Assembly: GCF_013307205.1 (NCBI RefSeq)
Contig: NZ_CP028940.1
Span: forward strand, 851,702-915,701
Source of the DNA: Polynucleobacter arcticus
GTDB taxonomy: Bacteria; Pseudomonadota; Gammaproteobacteria; Burkholderiales; Burkholderiaceae
DNA length: 64,000 nucleotides
Reading direction: 5' to 3'
Shown: positions 6,240 to 13,497 of the stretch, piece after piece
Numbering within the stretch: position 1 is the stretch's first letter
Layout of the letters: each line of letters begins with the position of its first letter
Translations under genes and position numbers: made by a program
Notes under the pieces: model-generated
Database searches by the model: none
Seen by the model: the letters and a program-made list of their open reading frames with translations, nothing else
What the model was told of the DNA's origin: nothing

Positions 6240-7439
6240 CTATGCTGTTTTTAAAGCCACTACATTTGTTGTTGATCCTTGAGCGCAATAATCCGACCAG
6301 TCCTCCATCAATGAGAGTCTTTTAGCAAGTAGATCTCCTCTCCTATATGCGGCCTCAACTCGATTCTGAATGGTGTGTGCAAGAGCCTTCTCAGCCAATT
6401 CAGTAGGGTAGTCCGTTAGTTCTGATACCCAGTCCCTAAAAGAGGATCTAAACCCGTGAACTGTAGTGTCGAATCCCATCCTTTTGGCAACTGAGTACAT
6501 CGCCATATTGCTGAGTGCTTTTCCCTCGATTGAGAATAGGTACGGACTATCAGGATCAAGATATTTACCAATTTCAATTAATTCCAATGTCCTTGTTGTC
6601 AAAGGCACTCTATGTTCTTTTCCCGCTTTCATTCGCTCGCCCGAAATAGTCCACACACCATCTTGAACTTCACTTCTCTTAGCTCCAATAACTTCACCAG
6701 TACGCGCGCAAGTCAGGATGGCAAATTCAAGGGCGATAGCACTAATGCCTTCCCGCTCTCTTAGCTGGCTAATGAATGTTGGTACTTGGCTGAAATGAAG
6801 TGCTTTGAAGTGCTTTGTCTTATTTGTCTTTTTGGGCTTTGGGAGAATGGTGTCGAGATGCGCCCTCCATTGGGCTGGATTAATGCCTTCTCTGAGCTTT
6901 CTAGTGGTGGCTGATGCAAGTATCCATTCAAGCCTACCTCTAAGTCTAGAGGCAGTTTCCGTCTTGTTAAGCCAAATTGGTTGAAGGATCTTGAGTATGT
7001 CCTCGGTTGTGATTTCATTGAGGGGTTTATCTCCAATTACTGGATTTGCAAACTCTTCAATCGTGTAAGTCCATTGATCACCATGTTTAGAGTTTTTCCA
7101 TTCGGGCGACTTTAGCTCAATACAAGATTTAGCAAAATCCTTAAACTTAGTTTGCTCTTTTAAAGAATCCTTCTTTAAGGCTCTTTTATCCTCTATTGGA
7201 TTCACCCCTTGGGCGAGTTTAATTCTCGCCTCCATAGCCCCTTTACGGGCTTCTGAAAGAGATATAAAGGGAAATACTCCCAATGACATATCTTGTCGCT
7301 TTCCAAGCTTCATGTATCTGAATATCCAATACTTCTTTGAAGGCGACTTTACCCAGAGATGGAGTCCAGATCCGCTATCGAAATATCGACCCGTCTTGGT
7401 TATTTTTTGTGCAAAGTTAAAGCTAAGAGTTATATTCAT
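6240..7439 (-). CDS. int: Tyrosine-type site-specific integrase (P4 family)
   Basis: This 399-residue recombinase would catalyse integration at the tRNA-Ser 3' end. An N-terminal DUF4102-like arm-binding domain (residues about 1-90, with GSGLHLWVKSPSKKYWIFRY) is followed by a core-binding domain and the catalytic domain. Catalytic residues are visible: Arg246 in CARTGE, His328 and Arg331 in HGFR, His355 in LAHT and nucleophile Tyr365 in AAYRRGD. Its length is normal for P4-type integrases. It is the gene nearest attR and reads inward, away from the right end. It appears intact, so the element may still be mobile. Confidence 0.93.
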   Translation of the reverse strand: MNITLSFNFAQKITKTGRYFDSGSGLHLWVKSPSKKYWIFRYMKLGKRQDMSLGVFPFISLSEARKGAMEARIKLAQGVNPIEDKRALKKDSLKEQTKFKDFAKSCIELKSPEWKNSKHGDQWTYTIEEFANPVIGDKPLNEITTEDILKILQPIWLNKTETASRLRGRLEWILASATTRKLREGINPAQWRAHLDTILPKPKKTNKTKHFKALHFSQVPTFISQLREREGISAIALEFAILTCARTGEVIGAKRSEVQDGVWTISGERMKAGKEHRVPLTTRTLELIEIGKYLDPDSPYLFSIEGKALSNMAMYSVAKRMGFDTTVHGFRSSFRDWVSELTDYPTELAEKALAHTIQNRVEAAYRRGDLLAKRLSLMEDWSDYCAQGSTTNVVALKTA

Positions 7440-7449
7440 GGCTATATCG

Positions 7450-7470
7450 TTCCATCATTTGTTCCCTCAA
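7450..7470 (+). repeat. Candidate right integrase arm-type sites
   Basis: TTCCATCA (7450) and TTCCCTCA (7462) are spaced 12 bp, just upstream of the integrase start. The 21-bp segment matches 2756-2776 at 19 positions. Binding here could also repress the integrase promoter. The role is inferred. Confidence 0.5.
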
Positions 7471-7542
7471 AACATCTATATAAGATGTAAGAAGGTATTG
7501 ATATGAAATGTATCGCCTAAGAATTGATTGGGCTAGGCTGGT

Positions 7543-7558
7543 TGCTAGCTGGCAGACA
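7543..7558. repeat. 16-bp direct repeat, copy 2
   Basis: This is identical to 5594-5609. It lies in the roughly 200-bp non-coding stretch between the integrase and attR, where I see no gene. That stretch otherwise holds only the arm-site candidates and the attR core. Confidence 0.6.
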
Positions 7559-7648
7559 ATATAGTTATCAGAAACAGCAACAAAGTTGATTCTTAAGGTT
7601 TCTTGGCTATAACTAGGGTTGCTTAGGCAGTACATGCCCTCTACTAGA

Positions 7649-7662
7649 CACCTCTTCCGCCA
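7649..7662 (+). repeat. attR core
   Basis: CACCTCTTCCGCCA is a stand-alone copy of the last 14 bases of tRNA-Ser, with no T arm before it. This is the displaced chromosomal end of the attachment site. It marks the right boundary of the element. Confidence 0.85.
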
Positions 7663-7673
7663 TATACGACAGC

Positions 7674-7704
7674 AGAGCCCCTAACCATGGGGCTCTTTGT
7701 TTTT
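7674..7704 (+). terminator. Original tRNA-Ser terminator, displaced
   Basis: AGAGCCCC pairs with GGGGCTCT across a 7-nt loop, followed by a T-rich tail. It stands 12 bp after attR, where the tRNA terminator would have been before integration. The remaining sequence to 7757 has no visible gene. Confidence 0.75.
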
Positions 7705-7757
7705 GGGGCTCTTCTACCCACCTCTCTACCCACCCTTTAATCTTGGCTTTATGGTCC

Positions 7758-8420
7758 CTAGTGAATTTTCTTGGCATCTTTTATCAATTGATAGTGTTGG
7801 TTTTGTCTTTCGAGGATAGCGAAGAAAAGTCGTAGCGTATTAAAGGCATCATCATCCGCTCGGTGGGGTGTGCCGTCAAAATGAAGCTTAAAGCTAGCAA
7901 GCGCAGATGACAGTCCGCCACTTGGTTTCTTTCCTATTGCCAGCATATGCAAGGTGTACCAAGTTTTTACATCAATCCATCTGCGCCCAAAATAGGGAAA
8001 ATGAACGCCTCGATTTTTGAACTCAAGCTTCAACTCTGTTGAATCGCCACCACCCCAGCTAATCGGGTTGATGAAGCACTGGTGAACTTCGATCAACTCG
8101 CCGATTTCTTTGGCGAACTGTTCATGAGGCACGGCATTTTTGAGGATGTCTTCATTAGAGATGCTGGTCAAACTGGTAATGAATTCGAAGATGGGCTCTT
8201 GCGGATCTAAATACCATTTGTACTTAGCAATACTGTTATTTTTGTAATTTAAATAACTTCCAATCGCAACTCCCGCCTGAATGATCTTGGGATGTGCGGT
8301 TGTATTATCTTGCGCATTATTCAGTTCAAGATCTAACGAAAAATAACACTGTTTTTGATTCATTTTTTCTACATTGAGTTGGCGAGTTTGTAATTTAGGT
8401 TGTAGCAGTGTAGTAGTCAA
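7758..8420 (-). CDS. DnaQ-like 3'-5' exonuclease
   Basis: This is a DEDD-superfamily exonuclease domain. Motif I is SLDLELNN (Asp and Glu) near the N-terminus, and motif III is HRADDDAFNTLRLF near the C-terminus, with the His-x-x-Asp-Asp pattern of the DEDDh group. The TTG at 8420 has GAGGA five bases upstream and gives 220 residues. The ATG at 8363 gives 201 residues but has no ribosome site. Members trim single-stranded DNA or RNA. The gene is monocistronic and lies just outside the integrated element. The physiological substrate cannot be told from sequence. Confidence 0.7.
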   Translation of the reverse strand: MTTTLLQPKLQTRQLNVEKMNQKQCYFSLDLELNNAQDNTTAHPKIIQAGVAIGSYLNYKNNSIAKYKWYLDPQEPIFEFITSLTSISNEDILKNAVPHEQFAKEIGELIEVHQCFINPISWGGGDSTELKLEFKNRGVHFPYFGRRWIDVKTWYTLHMLAIGKKPSGGLSSALASFKLHFDGTPHRADDDAFNTLRLFFAILERQNQHYQLIKDAKKIH

Positions 8421-8533
8421 CTACATCCTCAATGCCTTGTAGGACGGCATGGTTAATTGATTCAATACAATCCTTACCTTAAGAAGAGATTCATCTTCTT
8501 AATTCCAATGTAAAAATTTATTAAATAGTGCAT

Positions 8534-9301
8534 ATGAAAATTCATATTTTGAGTGACCTTCACTTAGAGTTTGCCGCTTTCAATCCCGAGCCAACTGATG
8601 CGGATGTTGTGGTTCTAGCTGGAGATATTAATGTCCGCTCTAGTGGTGTTGAACGGGCGCGTGAGACTTTTCCAGATCGAGAAATTATCTATGTTGCCGG
8701 TAACCATGAGTTTTATGGATCTCAACGACTTGAGCTTATTTCGAAGTTACAAGAGCAATGCGCTCTCTATGAAATTCATTTTTTAGATGATCGAGCAATT
8801 CAGTTGCAAAGTGCTAATGATAAAAAACCCGTCCGTTTTTTAGGTGCCACCTTATGGACTGATTTCTTATTGTTTGACGATGAGTTGAGAGAAAAATGCA
8901 TCATGTATGGCGAAATGTATTTAAATGATTTCAGGAGAATCGGTGATGGACGAATTGGCTTCTCGCCACAAAAGTCGATCCAATTGCATGAGCAGTCACT
9001 CTTTTTTCTTAGGGGAGAGTTGGATGTTCCTTTCGATGGTGAGACTGTAGTTATCACCCATCATCTTCCTTCAATGCATTCTGTTGCAGAGCGTTATAAA
9101 CCTGATTTTTTGTCAGCGTGTTTTGCATCAGAGTTATCGCATTTATTTGGAAAGATGTCGCTTTGGATTCATGGTCATACCCATGACTCTTGTGATTATG
9201 AAATGAACGGCACTAGAGTGGTGTGCAATCCTCGCGGCTATGTTCGCTCTAGCCATGCGGAAAACCCACAGTTCAATCCCTCATTGATCGTTGAGGTCTG
9301 A
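8534..9301 (+). CDS. Calcineurin-like metallophosphoesterase
   Basis: The 255-residue protein has the full set of binuclear metal motifs: SDLHLEF (D-x-H), AGDIN (GD), GNHEFYG (GNHE), the HH pair in VITHHLP, and HGHTH near the C-terminus. Such enzymes hydrolyse phosphoesters of nucleotides, cyclic nucleotides or nucleic acids. The ATG at 8534 starts directly with the first beta strand and motif. A GTG six bases upstream is the alternative, and neither has a strong ribosome site. It is followed 130 bp later by hipB with its own operator region. The substrate is unknown. Confidence 0.85.
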   Translation: MKIHILSDLHLEFAAFNPEPTDADVVVLAGDINVRSSGVERARETFPDREIIYVAGNHEFYGSQRLELISKLQEQCALYEIHFLDDRAIQLQSANDKKPVRFLGATLWTDFLLFDDELREKCIMYGEMYLNDFRRIGDGRIGFSPQKSIQLHEQSLFFLRGELDVPFDGETVVITHHLPSMHSVAERYKPDFLSACFASELSHLFGKMSLWIHGHTHDSCDYEMNGTRVVCNPRGYVRSSHAENPQFNPSLIVEV

Positions 9302-9343
9302 ACGACTAAAAGGGTCGGTGTCGGTAAGCTTTCACTGTTATTT

Positions 9344-9413
9344 ACAATTTATAAGTTGTTATGTAAATATACAACCCATATATTGTTATTGTGCGTTACA
9401 ATTTAAAAGTTGT
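9344..9413 (+). promoter_or_regulatory. Three HipB-type operators and hipBA promoter
   Basis: Three 16-bp sites fit ACAA-N8-TTGT: 9344-9359, 9371-9386 and 9398-9413. Their spacing is exactly 27 bp. A candidate promoter, TTGTTA (9356-9361), 17 bp, then TATATT (9379-9384), has its -35 box overlapping site 1 and its -10 box in site 2. HipB would therefore block its own transcription, as known for hipBA autoregulation. The pattern is seen directly and the binding protein is inferred. Confidence 0.7.
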
Positions 9414-9432
9414 ATTCATAGCGAGGCTGCAG

Positions 9433-9705
9433 ATGATTTATCAAATTCAAACCCTAGAGACCTTGAAGCTATTTATTAGGGCTTTCCGAAAGCAAAAGGG
9501 GGTTACTCAGGCCGATATGGCGCAAAAGCTCGGAATTAGTCAGCAAGCTTATGCACGTTTTGAGGGCAATCCGCAATTAGCCACTCTTGAAAGATTGTTT
9601 CTGGTCTTGCGGATCCTGGATGTCAACATATCACTGGAACAGATCATTAAAAACTCAAAAGAAGCAAAAACCAACATGAAATCTGGGTCCAAGGAGATTT
9701 GGTAG
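9433..9705 (+). CDS. hipB: HipB-type antitoxin, XRE family
   Basis: From the ATG at 9433, with GAGG upstream, this is 90 residues. It holds one XRE helix-turn-helix (residues about 21-45, GVTQADMAQKLGISQQAYAR), a helical dimerisation part and a flexible basic tail that ends in Trp, as in E. coli HipB. HipB binds operator DNA and HipA and neutralises the toxin. It is followed 2 bp later by hipA. Three regularly spaced operator-like palindromes precede it. A longer start at 9391 would run through the third operator and is less likely. Confidence 0.85.
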   Translation: MIYQIQTLETLKLFIRAFRKQKGVTQADMAQKLGISQQAYARFEGNPQLATLERLFLVLRILDVNISLEQIIKNSKEAKTNMKSGSKEIW

Positions 9706-9707
9706 TC

Positions 9708-11048
9708 ATGGCAGCTCGCTCAAAATCAAGAGGCCTAACCATTTGGATGAATGGTGTTCAAGTGGGCACTTGGCAAATCACAAGACAACTTGAAAGCTTC
9801 TCCTATTCTAATGAATGGATTTTGCGGGCAGAAGCAAGACCCTTATCGCTATCCCTTCCTTTCTTGCCAGGTAATGTGGCGCATCAAGGCGATCCTGTTA
9901 ATTATTATTTTGATAACTTATTGCCTGATAGTGACGTGATTCGTAGGAGGTTAGCGAGTCGCTATCAGGTAAAAAGTTTGGGCGCCTTTGACTTGTTATC
10001 TCAGCTTGGTCGCGATTGTGTTGGGGCTATACAGCTCCTGCCCGATGGTGAGTTGCCAGCAGAAATTTATCAAATTCAAGGTCGAGTATTGAGCAATGAG
10101 GAGATTGCAGATCACCTTCGTCGCGTCTCGTCGGATTCGGTTTTCAGGCAAGCAGAGCAAAGCAACGATTTAAGACTATCCATAGCGGGTGCGCAAGAAA
10201 AAACTGCGCTACTTAAGCGCGATGGACGTTGGCTCTTGCCTCAAGGTAGCACTCCAACTACACATATTTTGAAATTACCCTTGGGTTTGGTTGGTCATAT
10301 GCGAGCTGACATGCGCACATCGGTTGAGAATGAGTGGCTCTGCTCTAAAATTATGGCTGCATATGGTATTCCAACTGCTTCCTGTGAAATTAATTCTTTT
10401 GAGGATCAAAAAGTATTGACCATTGAGCGCTTTGACCGGAGATTAGCTGCTGATGGGCAATGGATTATGCGTCTCCCTCAGGAGGATTTTTGTCAGGCAA
10501 TGGGCATATCGCCAATGAGTAAATATCAAGCAGATGGAGGTCCAAGTATCACATCTGCAATGAAGTTATTGCTGGGCTCAGTAAACGCAGAACAAGACCG
10601 ACTACATTTTTTCAAAACGCAAATTATTTTTTGGATCTTAGCTGCAACTGATGGACATGGAAAAAACTTTAGCATTGCGCATCTGCCGGGCTCTCAATAT
10701 CAAGCAACTCCAATTTATGACGTGTTATCGGCGCACCCAGTAATAGGTTTTGGGGCAAATCAAATCGCACCCCAAAAAGCGAAGCTAGCAATGGCTGTTC
10801 GTGGGTCGACCAATCACTATCTACTAGATAAAATTCACTATAGACACTGGGTAGCTCAGTCTCAGCAGACAGGTCTTGGTCCTGATGTAGCGCGGCAATT
10901 AATTGGCGAAGTTATTGAGATGACTGGGTTTGTCATCAATCAAGTAAGGTCGAGCATTACAGGGCCATTTCCAATGGATGTGGCTGAGTCAATTTTTATG
11001 GGAATGGAACAGAAGGTTCAAATGTTAGCCTCCCAATTTTCAACCTAA
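9708..11048 (+). CDS. hipA: HipA serine/threonine kinase toxin
   Basis: This 446-residue protein has full E. coli HipA-like length. An N-terminal couple domain (about 1-110) is followed by the kinase domain. LSIAGAQEKTALL holds Ser158, corresponding to the autophosphorylated Ser of E. coli HipA. The catalytic loop ATDGHGKNFSI supplies Asp315 and Asn320, and YDV supplies the metal-binding Asp338. HipA phosphorylates glutamyl-tRNA synthetase in E. coli and triggers the stringent response and persistence. The ATG at 9708 follows AAGGAG by 11 bp. All catalytic residues are present, so the toxin looks active. Confidence 0.92.
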   Translation: MAARSKSRGLTIWMNGVQVGTWQITRQLESFSYSNEWILRAEARPLSLSLPFLPGNVAHQGDPVNYYFDNLLPDSDVIRRRLASRYQVKSLGAFDLLSQLGRDCVGAIQLLPDGELPAEIYQIQGRVLSNEEIADHLRRVSSDSVFRQAEQSNDLRLSIAGAQEKTALLKRDGRWLLPQGSTPTTHILKLPLGLVGHMRADMRTSVENEWLCSKIMAAYGIPTASCEINSFEDQKVLTIERFDRRLAADGQWIMRLPQEDFCQAMGISPMSKYQADGGPSITSAMKLLLGSVNAEQDRLHFFKTQIIFWILAATDGHGKNFSIAHLPGSQYQATPIYDVLSAHPVIGFGANQIAPQKAKLAMAVRGSTNHYLLDKIHYRHWVAQSQQTGLGPDVARQLIGEVIEMTGFVINQVRSSITGPFPMDVAESIFMGMEQKVQMLASQFST

Positions 11049-11054
11049 AAAATA

Positions 11055-11085
11055 AAAACCCCAGCAATCTCTTGCTGGGGTTTTG
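11055..11085. terminator. Bidirectional terminator after hipA
   Basis: AACCCCAGCAA and TTGCTGGGGTT form a strong GC-rich stem with A-rich sequence before and T-rich sequence after. It can serve both hipA and the convergent gene ending at 11116. Confidence 0.8.
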
Positions 11086-11115
11086 TCTTTCTAGTAGCTA
11101 GAAAAGATTAGCGCA

Positions 11116-11697
11116 TTACTTCTTAGCAGCTGGTGCACTAACTACAGCAGCAATCGCTTCTGTGTAAACCACTTTAACTTGGTCGTTCACAGCAATATCT
11201 TTCATCAAGTCAGGATTCTGAACTTTAACTTTGAAGATGTTTCCTTGAGGGCCTTTTAAAGAAACAACGTTCTTTACTGTATCAATTGCCTCAATGCTGG
11301 CAGTTGCAGTAACAGTGTTGGTAGTGATCATGCCTGGCTTATCGCCTTGTGGGGCAGTAGTAGTGCTAGTAGTAACTTGCTCACTAGTTGTACCTGGGTT
11401 TTTCACTTTTACCAATTCAACAGCTACGGCTAATTCATAGACCACGTCAAAACGGTCGCCAACTTTAATTTCAGCAAAGTTTTTAACTTCTGGTCCAGCA
11501 ACAATAGTAGATTCGCCATCTTGGTTTTTGAGGGTGATTGCGCGAGTTGCAGCATCGATCTTGATGACTTCACCGTCATAAATGAGGGCAGATTCTTGAG
11601 CGGCTACAGCGGCAATAGGTGCCTTTGGTTTATTGAGATAGAAGTAGGCGCCGGCTGCGATGGCAGCAATGACGATAACAATGAATAATTTTTTCAT
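11116..11697 (-). CDS. Exported or membrane-anchored protein with a duplicated domain
   Basis: This 193-residue protein starts at the ATG at 11697, with AAGGA upstream. One N-terminal hydrophobic segment (about residues 4-20) acts as a signal or anchor. The rest consists of two similar halves: residues about 40-95 (AITLKNQDGE ... VGDRFDVVYELAVAVELV) and about 135-190 (VVSLKGPQGN ... VNDQVKVVYTEAIAAVV). They are separated by a Thr/Ser-rich linker. The repeated pattern suggests two small beta-barrel periplasmic modules. I do not know its function. It converges on hipA and shares its terminator. Confidence 0.65.
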   Translation of the reverse strand: MKKLFIVIVIAAIAAGAYFYLNKPKAPIAAVAAQESALIYDGEVIKIDAATRAITLKNQDGESTIVAGPEVKNFAEIKVGDRFDVVYELAVAVELVKVKNPGTTSEQVTTSTTTAPQGDKPGMITTNTVTATASIEAIDTVKNVVSLKGPQGNIFKVKVQNPDLMKDIAVNDQVKVVYTEAIAAVVSAPAAKK

Positions 11698-11932
11698 GAT
11701 GGTATTAATCCTTAGTGTGTTGAAGCACAGCACCGTAAAACGGTAATGCGCGAATAATAAAATACTTTTTAACAGTATTAAAAGATATTGTACTCATGCT
11801 ATTAATCAGAATGAATTTTTAGCCACATAGGTGAGATTTCTGGTCAATACCCGACTATTTCACTTATTTATTGATTCTCACTGTCATATAGAGAGCGCAT
11901 ACTATAAATAAGGTTACAGAAAAGAGGTTTGT

Positions 11933-12316
11933 ATGCTGCCGAAGTTCATCACAATGTCTTTTTTGATGGGATTTACGGTTTCTGTCGGCGCGATAACGCC
12001 GCAAGACTTATTAAAGTCTTATGAAGCGCAGTCAGGCAAGGCTTCACCTAACCGCGGCGACCAATTTTTTAATGCCAGGCATGGTAAGGAGTGGAGCTGT
12101 TCATCTTGTCATGACAACCCCCCCATTCATGATACTAAGCACATTGTGACTGGTAAGGTGATTAAGCCACTTGCCCCTAGCGCTAATCCCGCACGCTTTA
12201 CTGACCAAGCCATAGCGGATAAATGGTTTAAGCGTAATTGCAATGATGTGCTCGGAAGAGAATGTACCGCGCAAGAAAAGGCAGACGTTCTCTCGTGGTT
12301 AATGACAACTAAATGA
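11933..12316 (+). CDS. SHP-type monohaem cytochrome c (DUF1924)
   Basis: This 127-residue periplasmic cytochrome has a signal peptide (about 1-20) and one haem site, CSSCH, at about residues 55-59. The C-terminal RNCNDVLGREC matches the SHP (sphaeroides haem protein) family. There an Asn is the displaceable sixth haem ligand and two Cys may form a disulfide. SHP proteins bind oxygen and related small ligands. The gene overlaps the diheme cytochrome gene by 4 bp and heads a three-gene redox operon. Family membership is well supported and the electron acceptor is unknown. Confidence 0.8.
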   Translation: MLPKFITMSFLMGFTVSVGAITPQDLLKSYEAQSGKASPNRGDQFFNARHGKEWSCSSCHDNPPIHDTKHIVTGKVIKPLAPSANPARFTDQAIADKWFKRNCNDVLGRECTAQEKADVLSWLMTTK

Positions 12317-12789
12317 GTTCTATGAAAAACAACAAAACTACCTTAATTTTTGCTGTCTTGATCTTGACCTCTTCAAATACCTTTGCAGCCAAAATGGCGA
12401 TGCCGGCGAACGCACTAGCTTCCTACGAATCTGAATGTGCAAGCTGTCATATGGCTTACCCACCAGCACTCTTAGGTGAGCAGAGCTGGAAGAATGTAAT
12501 GTCTGGGTTAAATAAGCACTTTGGTACTGATGCTAGTGTGGATCCTAAAATCCAAACTGAGATTACAAGCTGGTTATTGAAAAACGCCGCCACACGTCAA
12601 AAGTACAGTGAGATTGCCCCTGATGACCGCATCACAAAAACTACTTGGTTTATTCGTGAGCATGATGAGGTGAGGCCCGATATATGGAAGAGGGCGGGTG
12701 TCAAGAGTCCTTCAAACTGTGGCGCATGTCACAGCGATGCCGCTAAAGGCACCTTTAGCGAAAATAATATTCAGATTCCATCGAAATGA
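12313..12789 (+). CDS. Diheme cytochrome c (DHC type)
   Basis: The protein has 158 residues with a signal peptide (ALIFAVLILTSSNTFAA-like core; the mature form begins near residue 25). It has two haem motifs, CASCH at about residues 40-44 and CGACH at about 139-143. DHC proteins are the known electron donors of SHP. Overlap with both neighbours (ATGA at each junction) shows a tightly coupled operon. A second Met three codons downstream is an alternative start. Confidence 0.82.
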   Translation: MSSMKNNKTTLIFAVLILTSSNTFAAKMAMPANALASYESECASCHMAYPPALLGEQSWKNVMSGLNKHFGTDASVDPKIQTEITSWLLKNAATRQKYSEIAPDDRITKTTWFIREHDEVRPDIWKRAGVKSPSNCGACHSDAAKGTFSENNIQIPSK

Positions 12790-13460
12790 GGCATTCAATG
12801 CATGATTCAGTTGGTGCAACTGGGAGGCTAAGGGAAAAGATATTGGTGTGGGATATGCCGGTACGGATATTTCATTGGCTACTAGTCATTTGTTTTGCAG
12901 GAGCTTGGCTCACTTCTGAAAGCGAACGCTTGCAGATGATTCATTATGCATTTGGCTACACCGCCTGTCTGCTGGTATTGCTCCGTTTGGTGTGGGGTGT
13001 GATCGGAACACGTTACGCTCGCTTTAGCCAATTTCTCAAAAGTCCTCAGGCGGTACTAGTGCACTTTATGGCAATGTTACGAAGACATCCCCATCACGAT
13101 GTTGGTCATAACCCCGCTGGCGGTTTAGTGATGGTTGCACTCATGTTACTAATTCTTCTGATTGGTTTGACTGGCTATTTATCCGTAAAGGATTTTTTAG
13201 GTAACTTTTCAAGCGAGGCCCATGAGATCGTCTCTAATTTGGCTATGGCGGTGGTCATTCTGCATATTCTTGCAGCTATTGTCATGAGCTTATTGGAGAG
13301 GCAAAACCTGGTGAAATCGATGGTTACTGGAAAAAAATACGGTATGCCAGAGCAGGCAATTCGATATCCACAATATTGGTTGGGCGTGCTGATATTACTC
13401 GGCTCCCTATATTTTTTCTTCTTGATCCTGAGTGGCTCTTTGCCTGCGCTGACACAGTAA
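12786..13460 (+). CDS. Cytochrome b561-type membrane subunit
   Basis: This 224-residue membrane protein has about four to five transmembrane helices. Conserved histidines suit haem b binding: RIFHWLLVICFAG, MIHYAFGY, HEIVSNLAM and VVILHILAA. It fits the cytochrome b/b6 domain family found with SHP and DHC. There it passes quinol electrons across the membrane to the diheme cytochrome. It is the last gene of the redox operon. A sensor kinase follows 37 bp later. Confidence 0.82.
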   Translation: MRHSMHDSVGATGRLREKILVWDMPVRIFHWLLVICFAGAWLTSESERLQMIHYAFGYTACLLVLLRLVWGVIGTRYARFSQFLKSPQAVLVHFMAMLRRHPHHDVGHNPAGGLVMVALMLLILLIGLTGYLSVKDFLGNFSSEAHEIVSNLAMAVVILHILAAIVMSLLERQNLVKSMVTGKKYGMPEQAIRYPQYWLGVLILLGSLYFFFLILSGSLPALTQ

Positions 13461-13497
13461 AAAACCGTGGGCTAACTAGCGTTGTACGATAGATAGC

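Larger units (their letters stand above)
2699..7662. mobile_element. Integrative element in tRNA-Ser, about 5 kb
   Basis: The segment is bounded by identical 14-bp copies of the tRNA-Ser 3' end (2699-2712 and 7649-7662). It carries a P4-type tyrosine integrase beside the right end. Other contents are an XRE repressor, a membrane protein, a lipoprotein, two winged-helix proteins (one with intragenic iterons), an AlpA-like regulator and a coiled-coil protein. Base composition is visibly more AT-rich than the flanking core genes. No capsid, packaging, conjugation or recognised defence genes are present. It is therefore best described as a small satellite-like or plasmid-like integrative element. 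Beyond the right repeat lies what looks like the original tRNA terminator (7674-7704). Confidence 0.85.

Noticed and set aside
7423..7635. 70-residue minus-strand frame between integrase and attR
   Set aside because: It overlaps the integrase start in another frame and runs through the arm-site and repeat region. No protein-like motif was seen.
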